Under the pieces are notes generated by a model. It ran no database searches, was not told the origin of the DNA, and saw only the letters and a list, made by a program, of their open reading frames with translations. The position numbers were made by a program, and so were the translations under genes. 64,000 bases of DNA, taken from positions 310,001 through 374,000 of the forward strand of contig CP154957.1 in assembly GCA_039621445.1 (NCBI GenBank), written 5' to 3'. Shown here piece after piece: positions 10,170 to 19,085 of this stretch (within the stretch, counting starts at the first letter, position 1; the number at the start of each line of letters is the position of its first letter). This DNA comes from Euglena gracilis. Lineage: Eukaryota; Euglenida; Euglenophyceae; Euglenales.

Positions 10170-10500
10170 GGGGGCACTTCACCGGTGAAGTTCACCGGTG
10201 AACTTCTTGGGGGTGAAATTTTGATGGGTGAGATTTTGCTCCTTTTCCTCTCAAAATGGTCATTTTGAGGTTGATGACCTTGGTGCGATTCTGTCTGACC
10301 ATTCCTGTCACCGATGCCACCTCCACACGGTCGTTCTGATATTGCAAAAAAAAAGTTTGCCCGCCGAAATCCCGGGGGGGGGGGGCGGGGGCGGCCGCCC
10401 CCCTTGCTGGCCAGTCCAGACCCCGGCCCCCCCCCCCTCCAACTCGGTCCGGTTGAATTCGCAACTCGACAAGGGGGTTCCATGGGACCCCCCCCCTGTG
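10170..10500. other. TTCACCGGTGAA palindromes and G/C-run DNA, no gene
   Basis: TTCACCGGTGAAGTTCACCG at about 10176, then GC-run DNA up to the next element. Short open frames are shadows of G/C-rich repeats. Confidence 0.4.
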
Positions 10501-10840
10501 GGGCGACGGCAGTACAGTTGGGGTTTTTTGGGACCCCCCCCCTCCCCCGCCTGTACAGTTGGGATTTTTGGGACCCCCCCCCCTAGTTCCGAACGGTCCG
10601 AGACAGATGAAAATTTTGACACCAAAAATGGCCTTTTTGGACCCAAAAAAGGCCCTAAAAATTTTTCCGGCGCCTTCGGCGCTGGTTTTTGGCCAATTTT
10701 TTTGGGGGGGGTTGGCAGTACAGTTGGGACCCCAGGACCCTCCCCCCCCCCTGTGTTGAGACAGTACAGCAAAAAGTGCCAAAAAATGCAAAAAAAAACT
10801 GACCTCGGGCCCCCCCCCCCTCCCCCCCCTGCCAAAGCTC
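10501..10840 (+). mobile_element. 340-bp TIR element (family 2), copy b, full length
   Basis: Starts GGGCGACGGCAGTACAGTTG and ends CTGCCAAAGCTC. Flanked by CTGTG at 10496-10500 and 10841-10845, a perfect 5-bp duplication. It contains a GGCGCCTTCGGCGC hairpin near 10670 and two GACAGTACAG/GGCAGTACAG words. This is the reference copy of the family. Confidence 0.85.
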
Positions 10841-10900
10841 CTGTGCTTGGGCTCCCCTGCAAGTGTCCCCCCCTGTAGTGACCCAATTTTTTTTTGCCTA

Positions 10901-11075
10901 CCACCCCCCCCCCCCATATTGTCCCACCGACCTCTCCCCCGGAGGCCCGAAGGGACAATATGGGGGGGGGGACAATATGGGGGTACCAAAGGAAATTTCA
11001 TTGACCGAGCCAAAAAAACCCCTCATCGGCCGGGCCGAGGGACAATATGGGGGGGGGACAATATGGGGGGGGGGG
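10901..11075. mobile_element. TA-flanked element with CCATATTGTCC ends, copy 3
   Basis: Flanked by TA at 10899-10900 and 11076-11077. The ends are CCACCCCC..CATATTGTCC and GGACAATATGGGG, an inverted repeat. The interior has CCTCTCCCCCGGAGGCCCGA and GGTACCAAAGGAAATTTCAT, shared with the copy at 13572. Confidence 0.7.
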
Positions 11076-11260
11076 TAATGTGCCCCCTCAAACTGGCCAT
11101 TTGGGTTCAACGTGCCCCCCCCCCCAAAGTGTCCCCTCCCCGGGGTGGCCATTTTGTGCCTGAAGGGTGGAGGAGGGCATAGCTGGCGCTTTTGTTGTTG
11201 TTTTTTTAATTAAAAACGTGTTCAGCCCGCCAAATGCCTGCCCTGAAATTCGTGGTCATG

Positions 11261-11415
11261 AACACGTTTTCAATGAGGGCATTTGTGGCAATGACACGTT
11301 TTCAGTGAAGGCATCCGGGTTCAGGCACGTTTTCAATGAGGGCATTTGTGTCAATGACACGTTTTCAGTGAAGGCATCCGGGTTCAGGCACGTTTTCAGT
11401 GAGGGCATCTGTGGC
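11261..11415. repeat. Minisatellite, about 63-bp unit, block 1
   Basis: Alternating half-units CACGTTTTCAATGAGGGCAT and CACGTTTTCAGTGAAGGCAT, each about 31-32 bp and differing in their tails (TTTGTG versus CCGGGTTCAGG). About 2.5 full units are present. Confidence 0.85.
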
Positions 11416-11639
11416 AACCCTGAGTAAAAAGCAAAAAACACTATCATGAAAAATCGGCGTGTGGTTGCGAGGCCGGGTGGTCCTCAACGAGTGAGGCGGG
11501 TCGGGGGCACTCTACAACACAACAGAAGGCTAGGTTGCCTTGGAGCACAACGAAACAGAGTGGCGGACATCACGGCACACGACACGCTTTGCACAAAGAA
11601 AACGTGTTTGGGCCGATTTCGAGACTTTAAAAGTCTTAA

Positions 11640-11790
11640 ATCTTCGCCCAAAACACGGTTTCAAACAAGAACAGTGTTTTGGGCCAAGGTTTTAGGGGGG
11701 CCCAGGGGCGACCGCGGCGCCTTCGGCGTCGCGGTCCCCGCCCCTGGGCTCCCCCTAAGTCTTGGCCCGAACACAGTTTCTTGACACAAA
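11640..11790. repeat. Long GC-rich hairpin
   Basis: The stem is built from GCCCAGGGGCGACCGCGGCG (11699 onward) and its near-complement ending near 11749, around a CTTCGG loop. Outer words CAAGAACAGTGTTTTGGGCC and its imperfect complement extend the fold. Confidence 0.7.
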
Positions 11791-11859
11791 AGAGCCATAC
11801 TTTGGCTCTTTTGCCAAATCTTGGCAATGAAAATGATATGCCAATCACAGACAACTTTG

Positions 11860-12297
11860 TTCACAGACAACTTTGTTTGTTTGGCGTCACAGACAACTTT
11901 GTTCAGCTCCACACAATTTGGATTTTTGGGAATGGCAACACCACAAAAACCACATTTCTCGTGTTTTATTGGCAGTCGGGACACAGCACGAGGCACAGGG
12001 GGTTGGTCAGGGGACCACACACTGTTCGATGACGCTCGCCTCATCGAACAACAGGCTGGGTTCCAGCTCCCATCCCGTCCAGGCAACAAAGAAAGCATCC
12101 AGCTCAGGATAACAGGCTTGCCGATGTTGACACAGTTTGGCGAACTCCAAACAGTTGGCAACAGCAGCAAGCTCTGCACCTTCGGAGCCGGACTTTTTCT
12201 TTGTGTTGCCCTGTGCCAGCAAGGTGCCATGAAGGGGGTCCGTCCTAGGGGGAGGTGGCAAAAGACCATTCACAAAGTTTGCCGTGCGTTTGGCCAT
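11860..12297 (-). pseudogene. Unrecognised degenerate ORF inside the hAT element
   Basis: Minus-strand frames from 12297 to about 12007 read as a plausible protein (MAKRTANFVNGLL..., ending ...LLFDEASVIEQC). After a frame change near 12010 it appears to continue as SRLPIKHEKCGFCGVAIP, which holds a CxxC pair. It lies on the same strand as, and downstream of, the BED/DUF659 fragments, so it may be transposase C-terminal sequence or captured sequence. I cannot name a family. Confidence 0.3.
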
Positions 12298-12348
12298 ATT
12301 GGCAGGGCTGCGGGAAAAAAGAAAAAAAGAAAAAAAAGGGGGGGTGAC

Positions 12349-12490
12349 ACGTTTTCAGTGAGGGCATTTGTGGCAATGACACGTTTTCAGTGAAGGCATC
12401 CGGGTTCAGGCACGTTTTCAGTGAGGGCATTTGTGTCAATGACACGTTTTCAGTGAAGGCATCCGGGTTCAGGCACGTTTTCAGTGAGGG
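12349..12490. repeat. Minisatellite, about 63-bp unit, block 2
   Basis: Same alternating units as 11261-11415 (CACGTTTTCAGTGAGGGCAT / CACGTTTTCAGTGAAGGCAT). The two blocks lie about 0.9 kb apart within one hAT element. Confidence 0.85.
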
Positions 12491-12599
12491 CGCCGTTTTT
12501 TGGGTCCGAATTTCACAAATTGGCGTTTTTGACCCCTTGCGTGAATCATGACCACAAATTTCAGGGCAGGCATTTGGCGGGCTCTGAAAACATTTTTAA

Positions 12600-12715
12600 A
12601 CAAATTGTGGCTGAGCCCAGATATCAGCCTGAAAACGTGTTCAGGGGCCCCCTTCGGGGGCCCCTGGCTGAACACGTTTTCAGGCTGAAATCTGGGCTTA
12701 GCCACAATTTGTGTA
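12600..12715. repeat. Long imperfect palindrome
   Basis: Arms run from AACAAATTGTGGCTGAGCCC to its complement ending near 12715, with a perfect inner stem AGGGGCCCCC-TTC-GGGGGCCCCT. The words CCTGAAAACGTGTTC and GAACACGTTTTCAGG link it to the minisatellite units. Confidence 0.85.
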
Positions 12716-12872
12716 TAAAAAAACGGGCAAAAAAAACGGCAAAAAAAACAAAGGGGAACTTTTGGTTGTCTTCAACAAGAATGGTCAAAATAGGGCATTT
12801 TTCTGCCATTTTGGCTTGAAACCATTCCAAACTAGGTCCTTTTTGACAGAGTGCGGGAACAAAAGGCAAAAT

Positions 12873-13200
12873 TTAACTATGCTTTCTGTGTTTGGGAAGC
12901 TCGCAATCATCGACAAAGAGTGCAAGCAATGGGCAGTGATGAAATGCACGGCTTGCCTGTGCATCTCGAAGCGACTCTCGGTCGCTGTCCTCATGGTCAG
13001 AATTGTCGGAACCATCAATGGATAAAGTGCACAGCTTGTCTTTCACTGAGGCAACAAACTTCTTCCACTCAGCATCATAGACCTCGTTAAGAATGCGCCC
13101 CCCAATTGCTCTTCGTGTGGGGAGTTTGATGAATATTGCTTGCCATCGGCCTTTTTCTTGTTGAAACCATTCCAAATCTTGTCTTCGCGTCGTCCTGGCA
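12873..13200 (-). pseudogene. BED-finger/DUF659-type hAT transposase fragment
   Basis: Two overlapping minus-strand frames together resemble the N-terminal half of BED/DUF659 hAT transposases. The first reads MPGRREDKIWNGFNKKK (about 13200-13150), like the GR-D-VW-F start of BED fingers. The second reads LPTRRAIGGRILNEVYDAEW and then TLSIDGSDNSDHED, matching the P-R-I-LLxExY...T-DGW-N block of DUF659 with Ser in place of Trp. The Cys/His ligands of the finger are not visible and the frames do not join, so this is a broken copy. A second short match (KKDLVWNGFK) lies near 12840. Confidence 0.6.
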
Positions 13201-13571
13201 TGAAAAAATGCTGCGAATGAAAGAAAAAAAAATTGCCCAAACCCCTCAATGCCTTTTTTGTTGTTGTTTTTTTTTGTTGAAAAAACATGTGTTTTTTTTA
13301 AAAAAACGTGTTTTTTTTGACTTCGTTTTAAACGAAGTGCCAGCTATGGTTGAAACATCTCAAATTTGGTGTCTTTCTCTGACCGAGGATGGGCAAAAAA
13401 AGCTAAAATTAAAGGCAAATTTTTTTTTGCCCTGGACCCTCAATAGTGTTTTTTTTATAAAAAAAAACGTGTTTCTTTTTACTTCGTTTTGAACAAAGTG
13501 CCAGCTATGGAGGAGGGTAAGACATCAGGGAGAGGGGGGACAATCAGGGTTAAGGACCCCACCCCCTTTTA

Positions 13572-13748
13572 CCACCCCCCCCCATATTGTCCCCCCCCCA
13601 TATTGTCCCTCGGCCCGGCCGACGAGGGGTTTTTTTGGCTCGGTCAATGAAATTTCCTTTGGTACCCCCATATTGTCCCCCCCCCCCATATTGTCCTGGC
13701 GGGCCTCCTGGGGAGAGGTCGGTGGGACAATATGGGGGGGGGGGGTGG
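13572..13748. mobile_element. TA-flanked element with CCATATTGTCC ends, copy 4 (inverted)
   Basis: TA at 13570-13571 and 13749-13750. Ends CCACCCCCC..ATATTGTCC and GGACAATATGGG..GGTGG. It is in opposite orientation to the copy at 10901-11075 and shares the words GGTCAATGAAATTTCCTTTG and GAGAGGTCGGTGGGACAATA. Confidence 0.75.
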
Positions 13749-14102
13749 TACCTGCGCACAATTGGTTGTTTTTTTGCGCATAGTGGGGTTCGTCATGACT
13801 TTTCTGATTTGGTAAATTTTAAATTCTTCGAAACGAACGTTCTTGGAAATTTTCTGAGCCCTTTTGCTGCTTGCCGAAATTGGCCCGTCTTGGGCCAATT
13901 TGCCAATTGGGGGTGCAACTAGGGGGGGGAGAGGGCAATTTGTTTTTTGGCTGATTTTGTTGCCAAACATGGGATTTTTGGGAAAGGTACTAAAAATTCC
14001 TAAAAAGTTACAAAACTGCCAGACCGGAGTCACAAATCTCTGAAAAACAGTTGAGAATACTCTCAAAAAAGTCCCAGAATTTTTGGCGTACAGAGTACGT
14101 TG

Positions 14103-14431
14103 GGGCGATGGCAGCACAGTTGGGGTTTTTTGGGGACCCCCCCCCCTGTACAGTTGGGATTTTTGGGACCCCCCCCCTAGTGCCGAACGGTCAGAGACAG
14201 ATGGCCTTTTTGGACCAAAAATGGCCTTTTTGGACCAAAAAAAGGCCATAAAAATTTTTTCCGGCGCCTTCGGCACCGGTTTTTGGCCAATTTTTGAGGG
14301 GGGGGGTTGGCAGTACAGTTGGGACCCCAGGACCCTCCCCCCCCCCTGTGTTGAGACAGTACAGCAAAAAGTGCCAAAAAATGCAAAAAAATCAGACCTC
14401 GGGACCCCCCTCCCCCCCCCTGCCAAAGCCC
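14103..14431 (+). mobile_element. 340-bp TIR element (family 2), copy c
   Basis: GGGCGATGGCAGCACAGTTG at the left, CTGCCAAAGCCC at the right. The flanks CGTTG and CGTTC match in 4 of 5 bases. The interior matches copies a, b and d, including the GGCGCCTTCGGC hairpin. Confidence 0.8.
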
Positions 14432-14633
14432 CGTTCTTGTCGTTCATTGAACGGAGGCCCAAGGGCAAAAAAAAAACAAACCTCACACTTGTATCCCTGC
14501 CCTTTCTATCCCCTGACCCCGTGTACTCCGCATGACCGGCAGCTCTGTATTTTGCCTCGCTCCCCGGAACATGTCAAATCCAGTAGGCAGTGCCACTGGT
14601 CGGTGGATTCGGTACGCCTCACCACCGTACATA

Positions 14634-14836
14634 ACGTGACCCCCCCCTATTTGTCATCCCCCTCTAATAGTCGCCCCCCCCCTTGGGGGGCGACAATTAG
14701 GGGGGGGGTTACCCATGGACCCATGGAAATGTGGGGTGAATTGAGTAACCCCCCCCCTGATTGTCACCCCCCCCCAATAGTCGCCAGGGGGGTCAAAACG
14801 CTCCCAGGGGGGTGCCATATAGGGGGGGGGTCACGT
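14634..14836. mobile_element. TA-flanked C-run MITE with 17-bp TIRs
   Basis: ACGTGACCCCCCCCTAT at the left and ATAGGGGGGGGGTCACGT at the right, allowing for the run length, flanked by TA at 14632-14633 and 14837-14838. Internal CAATAGTCGCC/GGCGACAATTAG words repeat the inverted pattern. No coding capacity. Confidence 0.8.
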
Positions 14837-15280
14837 TACATGGTAGTGCATCCGTTTTCCTTTTTTTCCTTTTTTTTTGAGGGGATATAGCCGGCTTGTG
14901 GGGTCGCGCGTGCTCTCCGTCTCGCTTTATGGAGTCCAGGGCGGGCGGGCTACCCTTTGTGTGTGTTGCTTTTTCTGGCTCCACTCCCCTCCTTCGCCTT
15001 TTGGCATTTTTTTTTTGTTGCACGTGGGGCAGAAGGCCCATAGGAACGGTGGTGGGGCGAGCCGAGTCCACCGACCAGTGGCACAGCCCACTGGATTTGA
15101 GTGTTCAGGGGGAGGGCTATATACAGAAGCGGAAGCAGCAGTCTGTCAGAGGTAGAGGTACAGGAGAAGGCGTGTAAAGCCGAGCGGTCTTGGTAGCAGC
15201 GGAGACGGAGGGACGAGGGAAAACTTGGCGGATGTTGTGTGAGGTGCGTTGGGGGTAAGAGGTGGAGGGCGTGGTGGCTG
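14837..15280. other. No gene recognised
   Basis: Mixed DNA with short open frames on both strands and no family motif. Confidence 0.35.
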
Positions 15281-15310
15281 GTGTGTGTGTGTGTGTGTGT
15301 TTTGTGTGTG
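15281..15310. repeat. (GT)n microsatellite at the 3' side of LINE copy B
   Basis: Ten GT units, then TTTGTGTGTG. Read on the minus strand it is (AC)n shortly after the LINE stop codon, mirroring the (AC)n after copy A. Confidence 0.9.
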
Positions 15311-15363
15311 CTTGCGGTTTTTTTTTGGAGGGATGGGATGGGAGATTGGTAGGTCATCTTTGC

Positions 15364-15940
15364 TCACTCCATTGCATATGGGCTATGCGTGGTGGGATCC
15401 ACCGCTCCAGATGGCTCCGCCACCGCACCCCATGCCAGCTGGCGGGCCACTTCTCTTGCCAATGTGAGACTCAGGGTTTGCCAAACAGAGGCTTCAGATG
15501 AGCGTCGTTGAGAAACATCTGTTTGAGCCAATACAGTGCGGAGGCATTTGGTGATGAAGGTTGCAGCCTGCTCCCCCACGCCCCCAAAGCAGTCCAGCAC
15601 AAATGGGATGAACGTCCACCCAAGGCGTTCACAGGAGGCTGCGTATTTGCGGCATTTTTTTGGCTTCCTGTAATTCGTGCCACCGTGCTACGGCTTCTTT
15701 TGTGGAGACCGGATTGGCTGGCTGGAGCGGGTGACGCACCGTGACATCCACTGCTGCGGGTCCGTCAGCATCGTACCTGGTAATGAAGACATCGCCGGGC
15801 CTTGTCCGGTTGTCTGCCACCTCTTCTCTTCGGGCCATGAATCCCGCTTTCCTTGCAAGCTCCATGACAAACGTTTGAAGGGCACCATGTCGCCGCAAAG
15901 TGTTGTTTTTTGGGCAGCAGACAAGGTGATTCCCCCAACG
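15364..15940 (-). pseudogene. LINE 3' part with endonuclease-type domain, copy B (5'-truncated)
   Basis: The minus strand encodes NHLVCCPKNNTLRRHGALQ, then RTRPGDVFITRYDADG and AAVDVTVRHPLQP. This is the C-terminal zinc-knuckle/restriction-like-endonuclease-type region of a class of non-LTR retrotransposon polyproteins. After a frame change at a 7-T run (15655-15661) it continues GWTFIPFVLDCFGGVGEQA and ends at 15364. The RT domain is absent. The truncation point, just before the knuckle histidine, is fused directly to TTAGGG repeats at 15941. Copy A at 16391-17440 is homologous over the whole length. Confidence 0.75.
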
Positions 15941-16037
15941 TAACCCTAACCCTAACCCTAACCCTAACCCTAACCCTAACCCTAACCCTAACCCTAACCC
16001 TAACCCTAACCCTAACCCTAACCCTAACCCTAACCCT
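15941..16037. repeat. Interstitial telomeric repeat, (CCCTAA)16
   Basis: Sixteen consecutive hexamers with no mismatch. The G-rich strand (TTAGGG) is the minus strand, so the order on that strand is (TTAGGG)16 followed immediately by the sense 3' part of a LINE. The left side of the array on that strand is AAATGCCAAAGGG. Confidence 0.97.
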
Positions 16038-16070
16038 TTGGCATTTTGCGGCAAAACTTTTTTTTTTAGG

Positions 16071-16130
16071 CACGGCTCGGCACGGCTCGGCACGGCTCGG
16101 CACGGCTCGGCACGGCTCGGCACGGCTCGC
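16071..16130 (+). repeat. Tandem 10-mer CACGGCTCGG, six copies
   Basis: Five perfect CACGGCTCGG units and a sixth with the last base changed, next to the telomeric array. The following 80 bp is CpG-rich with CGCGCGT-type words. Confidence 0.95.
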
Positions 16131-16308
16131 ACGTGTCTCGCGCGTGTCGTGCCCGCGCGTCGCCCGTGCGAGCGCGTCGCCCGTGTCGGCGTGCTGTTCT
16201 TTGCCGTCGGGACGGGTCACCGCGAGCCGTTGCACCCGCCAATCACTGTTTGGTTTCACTTCGATTCTCGCTGGCCTTGCCCTGAGGGGCGTGGGCCCTT
16301 TGTCTTTT

Positions 16309-16380
16309 GTGTGTGTGTGTGTGTGTGTGCGTGCGTGTGTGTGTGTGTGTGGGGGTGTGGGTGTGGGTGGGTGTGTGTGG
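16309..16380. repeat. (GT)n-rich microsatellite at the 3' side of LINE copy A
   Basis: GT and GTGG units for about 70 bp. On the minus strand it is an (AC)n tail starting about 10 bp after the stop codon of the LINE ORF. Confidence 0.9.
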
Positions 16381-16390
16381 GCTGGAGGGG

Positions 16391-17440
16391 CTACCTCCTA
16401 CCGGGCTCCCCTTGCTGCGGTCGGGAGCATTGAATGCGAATGGGACCCACATTTGTCCCATCACCTTCTTCTTGCTGCCACCCATCCAGATCCATGGGTG
16501 AGACTGCCATCAGGGTGCCGGTTTGTCGGCGTCTTGGCAGTTGCACCTCCTGTGCTGTCACTGTCAGCGAGAGCTGGTCTTGCCCTTTCACTGACATTGT
16601 CGGCGAGAGCTGCTCTGCCACAAATGACATCAAAGCTGCTGAAATGCGTTGCCAAATGTCGGCGGACATATGTTGCCTGGCCCAACCTTGACTGTTGACG
16701 AGGCGGCTGATGAGTCCAGAGCCCAGTGGGCCCAAGCCGGACCATGGGTGAAAAGACAACGGGCTGAACAACCATCCTGCTGCTTCGCATATTGGTTGGT
16801 GCTTGGTGATTTTTCTGTTCTCCGTGCTTGCCATGTTCTTCAATGTCTTGGTCTCGTCCCACGTGAAGTCTTTGCGCAATGGGTGAAACACCACGAGGTC
16901 GACCGCCAGCGGCCCTGCTGGATCCACCGCATCCAAGGCAATGTCCGCCGGGCGCGTCTTGCCGCCAATTGCCACTTCTGTGCGGGTGTGCACCCCTTTC
17001 TCTCTGAGGACCATTGCAAGCGCATCTCGTACAGCGTTATGTCGCTGCACAAGCTTGTTCTTCTTGCAACAAAGCAAATGGTCACCAAAGGGATGAAGGG
17101 CTTCACCACACAATGGGCACGGTGCTCCAGCTGCGCAGGTCAACAACTTTGCACCAGCCACCACCTCAGCAACAGCCGGTACTTCGATGCTGGGATTTGT
17201 GTTCCGATGCCTTTGTTGGGCACAGTCTGGGCCCACGCTGTGGTGTGTGGCATTGATTGTAATCGCAACCGGCAACGATCTCGTAGGGGGAGGGCATTCT
17301 TCAAAGTCTCCTTGTGTGCCAAGTGCACCTTCTCGGACCACCATTGCTGGCTTGCATGGTCCGTTTCGGCAAAACAAATTAGGAACCGTTGTGCCTTAAT
17401 AAAAATCGCGCAACACCACTTCTGGCCTCGCGGCGGCTAG
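16391..17440 (-). pseudogene. LINE 3' part with zinc knuckle and endonuclease-type domain, copy A
   Basis: The minus strand reads, in order, a post-RT segment (HKETLKNALPLRDRCRLRLQ, then TAWAQTVPNKGIGTQI and YRLLLRWWL, about 17330-17140) and, in a second frame, the knuckle CPLCGEALHPFGDHLLCC with RHNAVRDAL. These are followed by KTRPADIALDAVDPAGPLAV and DLVVFHPLR, then GWLFSPLSFHPWSGLGPLG, ending at 16391. The order of C-x2-C...H...C knuckle, RHN and RPADI/VDV blocks is typical of C-termini in a class of non-LTR retrotransposons. The frame break near 17140 and the lack of RT sequence upstream indicate a 5'-truncated, decayed copy. An (AC)n tail follows. Confidence 0.8.
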
Positions 17441-18000
17441 ATACCGAGCCAAATGCAGCTTGGAACCTACTATTTTAGAGACTCGTTTAATCCCACACCT
17501 CAAATGTCCCCCCTTCTCTCAGTTCCTTCCCTGATAACCCGAAACCCATGAAGCCCACTGCTTCGCTGTCATTCTCAATCAATCAATGAATGACATGCAC
17601 CAACCCAATTTGTAGCTGAAGGCACCACCTGGCCGCGGCACGCGAGGCCCGTCCTTCCGTCCCCACCTCACCCCATCCTAACCGACACTGTACTCCTTTT
17701 CCGTGGGTTTTTCTTTGAAAAAGCAGGATCGGATCACAAAACCGCTCAGCGGATGCCTTGAGGTGGCGTATGACCTTTTTGCTTTTTTTCCCTCATGCCT
17801 TTCATAGTGGGCACGCCTGTTTTTTTTGTTTTGTTTGGCGTAGTTTATTTTGTTTTTTTTAAATTTCAAACAATGTTTTAAGAAAGGAAAAAAAAAACGC
17901 CCACGAGGTTTTGTAGCACAATTTTTTTTGACTGCAATCATTTTTGGTAATTTCCAGGTCATTTCTGCAAACTGCAAAAAAAGAAGAAGAAAGTCATAAA
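17441..18000. other. No gene recognised
   Basis: Mixed then T-rich DNA. Open frames are short and of low complexity. Confidence 0.4.
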
Positions 18001-18330
18001 ATTGCATTTTTGGGGGGGTGTTCCCCCCGTGACCCCCCCCCGTGACCCCCCCGTGACCCCCCGTGACCCGAACAAAGACCCTTTTCGGCCAAATTTTTTG
18101 TAGAAGAATTTTGGCCGGTGATACCTGATTTGACAAAATATTCATGTAGATTCCTAATTTTCAGGCATAAATTTTTGCAAATTTGGGGATGGTGATTCCT
18201 AATTTGCTGTCAAATTCCTAATTTTAGGTGTGGGGATTCCTAATTTTTTGATTTTCCCCAAAAAAATTTGTGTTCGGTGATTCCTAATTTGGCAGCCGAA
18301 AATGTGGTGTTCCCCCGTGACCCCCCCCCC
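18000..18330. repeat. GTGACCCCCC words and TTCCTAATTTT repeats
   Basis: GTGACCCCCC-type words occur at about 18030-18070 and again at 18310-18345, flanking a stretch with five GATTCCTAATTT/AATTCCTAATTT words (18130-18290). The same TTCCTAATTT word builds the long degenerate array at 30655-31560. Confidence 0.7.
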
Positions 18331-18639
18331 CGTGACCCAAACCACCCCCTTTGCTTTTTTGAATGTTTTTGACCTTTTTTGGCACTTTTTGAGCTTAATG
18401 GAATTCGAAGAGCGATTTGGGTTTTCATTCAACGAGTTTTTTGAATAAAATTTCCCTGTTTTTTTTTGATGTTTTTTTTCGGAGTTTTTTTTCAAAAAAG
18501 AACACGTTGTTTTGTTTTTTGGAAAAAACCAAAAAATTGCGGCAACCTTTTCAAAACCACCATTTTGCCATTTTTGAAGTCTTTTTTTCAAAAATTATTG
18601 TTTCGCGCCAATGATTTTCTTTGGCTAAGCCTGGCTGTG

Positions 18640-19085
18640 CTGGGGAGGCCAGGCACAGCGGGGGGGGGGGCTGAGGGGGGGGCGAGCGGCCGCGCGGGCG
18701 GCCGCATGGGCGGGGGGGGGGGGAGGGGGGTCCGAGGGTGGCCGTGCGGGCGGCGCGCATCCTAAAATCGGTGATTATCGGGTCCAAAACGTGGTCATTT
18801 TTTGCCATTTTTGGGCTATTTTTGACCAAAAAGGTGCTTTTTTGGCCGCGCGCAGAGCGCGCGGCCCCCAAATTTGCCATTTTATGTCCGAAAATGGTCA
18901 TTTTTGGTCGTTTTTGGGCCTCAAAAAAGTCGCGATTTTTTTACACAATAATTTTTTCTTGGCTATGCTAGGCACAGTGGGGGGGGGGGTCCAGGGGCGG
19001 GCGGCCGCGCAGGGGCCGCGCGGGCGGCCGCGCAGGGGGGGGGGGAGGGGGGTCCTGGGCCCCCCCGAGCGGCGCGCCTAGCCTC
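18640..19085. repeat. Two copies of a GCGGCCGCGCGGGCGGCC G-run repeat
   Basis: AGGCACAGCGGGGGG... (about 18650) and AGGCACAGTGGGGGG... (about 18968) each lead into GCGGCCGCGCGGGCGGCC blocks and G runs. The second ends GAGCGGCGCGCCTAGCC. A third copy lies at 26646-26790 with the same ends. Confidence 0.75.

Larger units (their letters stand above)
11178..13509 (-). mobile_element. hAT element, 2.3 kb, with 8-bp target duplication
   Basis: The left end CATAGCTGGCGCTTTTGTTG and the right end GCCAGCTATG form an inverted repeat (CATAGCTGGC, perfect 10 bp). They are flanked by GAGGAGGG at 11170-11177 and 13510-13517, a perfect 8-bp duplication as hAT elements make. Inside are minus-strand remnants of a BED-finger/DUF659-type transposase (12873-13200), two blocks of a 63-bp minisatellite, and two long hairpins. 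A second copy of the right terminus sits at 13338-13347, so the 3' part is partly duplicated. The MITE at 25821-26253 shares these termini and part of the interior. Confidence 0.85.

Noticed and set aside
6436-10878. Proline/glycine-rich frames of up to 273 codons in the G/C-run region
   Set aside because: They arise from C and G runs inside mobile elements, occur on both strands at once and differ between copies of the same element.
15941-16037. A true chromosome end
   Set aside because: Sequence continues for tens of kilobases on both sides, so the telomeric array is interstitial in this assembly.
15629-16259. Poly-(Leu-Gly) or poly-(Arg-Val) proteins across the telomeric repeat
   Set aside because: Translation of (TTAGGG)n; only the LINE-derived part after the array is meaningful.
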